Assembly (NCBI GenBank): GCA_016764015.1
Contig: JAESSR010000170.1
Coordinates: forward strand, 1 to 5,783
Direction of reading: 5' to 3'
DNA: 5,783 bases
Source: Phycisphaerales bacterium
GTDB lineage: Bacteria; Planctomycetota; Phycisphaerae; Phycisphaerales; UBA1924
A program made the translations under genes and the position numbers. Positions 5,653 to 5,783 of this stretch are shown one piece after another (within the stretch, counting starts at the first letter, position 1; each line of letters starts with the position of its first letter). A model generated the notes under the pieces. That model was given only the letters and a program-made list of their open reading frames with translations, ran no database searches and had not been told where the DNA came from.

Positions 5653-5783
5653 ATGAAATCGCTATTCCCCGAACAATACACGATCACCAAACACGAAACA
5701 CAATCCACACAATTGCGCTACGCTCTCCGGTCCGATATCATTTCTCATTCCCAGAACAATTCAGAAGCATCAATATGCGATCC
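5653..5783 (+). CDS. Possible start of a divergent gene of unknown function, running off the window
   Basis: An ATG at 5653 opens a frame that stays open to the window end, 43 complete codons, beginning MKSLFPEQYTITKHE. The frame is open back to a TAA at 5587 but offers no earlier start. No ribosome site is visible before the ATG (the preceding bases are pyrimidine-rich), and the peptide resembles no family I know. Codons such as ATC, CTC and CGC fit the other genes, and divergent orientation from the kinase is plausible. It may equally be chance. The rest of 5512-5652 holds only the promoter and leader elements listed. Confidence 0.25.
   Translation, partial: MKSLFPEQYTITKHETQSTQLRYALRSDIISHSQNNSEASICD

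Overview
The window looks like a chromosomal segment from a planctomycete, most likely of the Phycisphaerae type. This is an inference. It rests on the secreted protein at 896-1609 (minus), which ends in a short Pro-containing linker, an Ala/Gly/Leu-rich hydrophobic stretch and an Arg cluster, the PEP-CTERM-like tail common in that group. The moderately GC-rich codon use and the style of the MarR and hybrid-kinase proteins fit. No rRNA, tRNA, CRISPR, transposase or phage gene was seen.

Layout. Positions 1-810 (plus) hold the 3' part of a Y-family DNA polymerase IV gene (dinB). It enters from outside the window and is broken by an in-frame TAG at 127-129. The other four genes are on the minus strand. 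A secreted PEP-CTERM-like protein (896-1609) has its own promoter and a strong rho-independent terminator, which sits in the convergent gap with dinB. Upstream of it lie a flavodoxin-family protein (1798-2364) and a MarR-family regulator (2361-2900). These two overlap by four bases (ATGA), so they form an operon read regulator first, with a palindromic operator candidate ahead of it. A gap of about 240 bases rich in inverted repeats follows (2904-3138). Last comes a large membrane CHASE-domain hybrid histidine kinase with a C-terminal receiver (3139-5469). The remaining 5470-5783 holds the kinase leader and possibly the first codons of a divergent plus-strand gene.

How they fit together. The MarR/flavodoxin pair reads as a self-contained redox or quinone-responsive switch. 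The hybrid kinase senses an extracytoplasmic signal through CHASE and passes phosphate to its own receiver; no separate response regulator or output gene is visible. The secreted protein is a stand-alone surface or exported protein with no sortase-like partner here. I did not find a clearly new multi-gene system. The points most worth a second look are the broken dinB, the mutually exclusive stem-loops at 3007-3067, and the repeat-bearing promoter of the secreted protein gene.
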